This document shows, piece by piece, positions 12,416 through 13,556 of a stretch of 13,556 nt of DNA. Position 1 is the first letter of the stretch, and each line of letters starts with the position of its first letter. The notes beneath the pieces are model-generated. The model searched no databases and was not told where the DNA came from. It was given only the letters and a program-made list of their open reading frames with translations. A program made the translations under genes and the position numbers. The DNA is from Dehalococcoidia bacterium (GTDB lineage: Bacteria > Chloroflexota > Dehalococcoidia > SM23-28-2). Location: assembly GCA_022866185.1 (NCBI GenBank), contig JALHUG010000239.1, positions 1-13,556 on the forward strand. The letters run 5' to 3'.

Positions 12416-13556
12416 TTTACGCTTCCAGAACGCCCACCAGGGCGTCGGCCTCTCTCTGCCGCCTCGCCAGCCGGGTGGGACCACCGGCGGGCCGATCTCG
12501 ACGTTGCACAGCTCGAAGAGATACGGGATGGGTCGGTTGCCAGTGGCAGCGCCGTCGTCCGCCGCGCGCAGGATACGTCCGTCGACGCTGAACTGAAGGG
12601 CCTCAACGGCCGACAGGCAGTGCACGACCAGGCTGCTCTCGCGGCCCGCCGGATCCCACAGCCGTACGGTCTTATGCCGGCTGCCCGAGGCGAGGAGAGC
12701 TCCGTCCGGCGACCAGACCAGGGCATCAATCGGGCCGGCGTGGCCGTCTAGGATGGCCGTGGCCTTCCCCCTGGCCGGGTCCCACAGCCGCACAGTACCA
12801 TCCCCACCGCCTGAGGCCAGGAGGGTGCCATCCGGCGACCAGGCCAGGGCCCGGACCGAGCGGGTGTGGCCCTCCAGGACAGCACCTGGCTTCCCTCTGG
12901 CCAAATCCCAGAGCCGCACGGTCCTGTCTTCGCCCCCCGAGGCCAGGAGGACCCCCTCAGGCGACCAGGCCACGGCATGGACGCCCCCACCGAACACAAA
13001 GGACGGCGTGTGCCCCTGCAGGATGGCGGTCGGCCTCCTAGCGGCCGCGTTCGACACCCGCACGGTGCCGTCCTTGCTGCCCGAAGCCAACAGGGCGCCA
13101 GTCGGCGACCAGGCCAGAGTAGTGACTCCCAGGTCCGGCATCCACTCCCGGAACTGATGAACCTCCAGGTCGGCCGTGGGCTTTCCCGTGGCCGCGTCCC
13201 ACAGCCGGACGGTCATGCCAAGGCCCACTGCTGACGCCAACAGAGCCCCGTCTGCCGACCAGGCCAGCGCCCGGACCGCGCCGCCATGGCTTATTGGGAC
13301 GGTGAGGGGCTTCCCGGTAGCGCCGTCCCACAGCCGCACACTGAAGTCGGCACTCCCTGATGCCAGCAGGCCTCCGTCCGGCGACCAGGACAGCGCAGCA
13401 ACTCGCTCCGTGTGTCCCTCCAAGACGGTGACGGGTTCGGCGGCAGCCGGGTCCCATAGCCGCACGGTGCCATCCCCACTGCCAGAGAGCAGGCGGGCCC
13501 CATCGGGCGACCAGGCCACCGCCCGAACCGCAGCGGTGTGGCCCTCGAGAAGGGTA
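12413..13556 (-). CDS. WD40-repeat protein C, N-terminus beyond the window
   Basis: The frame stays open to the right edge (TLLEGHTAAVRAVAWSPDG), so the GTG at 13519 is internal and 380 residues are visible. There are seven recognisable WD40 repeats and one degenerate blade. They are of a different subfamily from proteins A and B: AWSPDG, LLASGS, GTVRLWD instead of ISPDGS, IVSAS, TLKIWD. Some units carry short inserts before the core (QFREWMPDLG, PSFVFGG). The C-terminus passes through YLFELCNVEIGPPVV, which parallels YLVDL...YGPIIV of protein A. It then lacks the cysteine motif and ends in WWAFWKRK, resembling the WWQFWRRR tail of A. It therefore looks like a family member without the zinc-ribbon-like tag. 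The next gene begins 36 bp downstream. A scaffold or sensor role is inferred from the fold; a partner ATPase may lie outside the window or may have been lost. Confidence 0.88.
   Translation of the reverse strand, partial: TLLEGHTAAVRAVAWSPDGARLLSGSGDGTVRLWDPAAAEPVTVLEGHTERVAALSWSPDGGLLASGSADFSVRLWDGATGKPLTVPISHGGAVRALAWSADGALLASAVGLGMTVRLWDAATGKPTADLEVHQFREWMPDLGVTTLAWSPTGALLASGSKDGTVRVSNAAARRPTAILQGHTPSFVFGGGVHAVAWSPEGVLLASGGEDRTVRLWDLARGKPGAVLEGHTRSVRALAWSPDGTLLASGGGDGTVRLWDPARGKATAILDGHAGPIDALVWSPDGALLASGSRHKTVRLWDPAGRESSLVVHCLSAVEALQFSVDGRILRAADDGAATGNRPIPYLFELCNVEIGPPVVPPGWRGGRERPTPWWAFWKRK

Overview
The window is high-GC bacterial DNA with dense genes. It holds seven protein-coding genes: one partial gene on the + strand at the left edge and six on the - strand, the last running off the right edge. 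I see no rRNA, tRNA or CRISPR. No marker gene fixes the organism. The high GC, long homogeneous WD40 proteins, STAND ATPase, GH17 enzyme with a C-terminal anchor and integrase style would suit an uncultured filamentous or environmental lineage such as Chloroflexota. That is a guess from style only.

Left edge (1-843, +): most of a tyrosine recombinase with all catalytic residues, convergent with the rest. An 81-bp gap separates it from the last gene of a four-gene - strand cluster, read from right to left. Gene 1 (10941-8245) is a three-part protein: a PfkB/ribokinase-like N-terminus, an AAA+ ATPase and two tandem RyR domains. Gene 2 (8248-5912) is a WD40 protein that overlaps gene 1 by ATGA. 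Gene 3 (5874-3346) is a DUF4062-NACHT STAND ATPase. Gene 4 (3309-925) is a second WD40 protein with 14 highly uniform repeats. Intergenic gaps are 37 and 36 bp, so the four genes look like one transcript.

The key observation is that the DUF4062-NACHT protein has no WD40 array of its own. In the TEP1/NWD1 type of protein a WD40 array usually follows the NACHT and winged-helix region. Here the arrays are encoded by the genes on either side. All three proteins (genes 2, 3 and 4) end in the same C-terminal module: an IIVTA stretch, then a C-x2-C-x16-C-x4-C zinc-ribbon-like motif containing WLGQEI, then VNPFV. The two WD40 proteins also share an N-terminal domain of about 75 residues. I infer an NLR-like sensor ATPase split into separate subunits that may assemble through the common C-terminal tag, encoded with a RyR/AAA+ partner. 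The likely role is defence or another biological conflict.

Right part (11039-13556, -): a third WD40 gene of a different repeat subfamily, followed by a GH17-type beta-glucanase with a hydrophobic N-terminus and a C-terminal membrane anchor. The first 14 codons of the GH17 gene, and the intergenic DNA before it, are homologous to the start of the DUF4062-NACHT gene and its WD40-side junction. This looks like the stub of a second WD40-DUF4062 cassette whose ATPase gene was replaced in frame by the glucanase. It is the clearest sign of rearrangement in the window.
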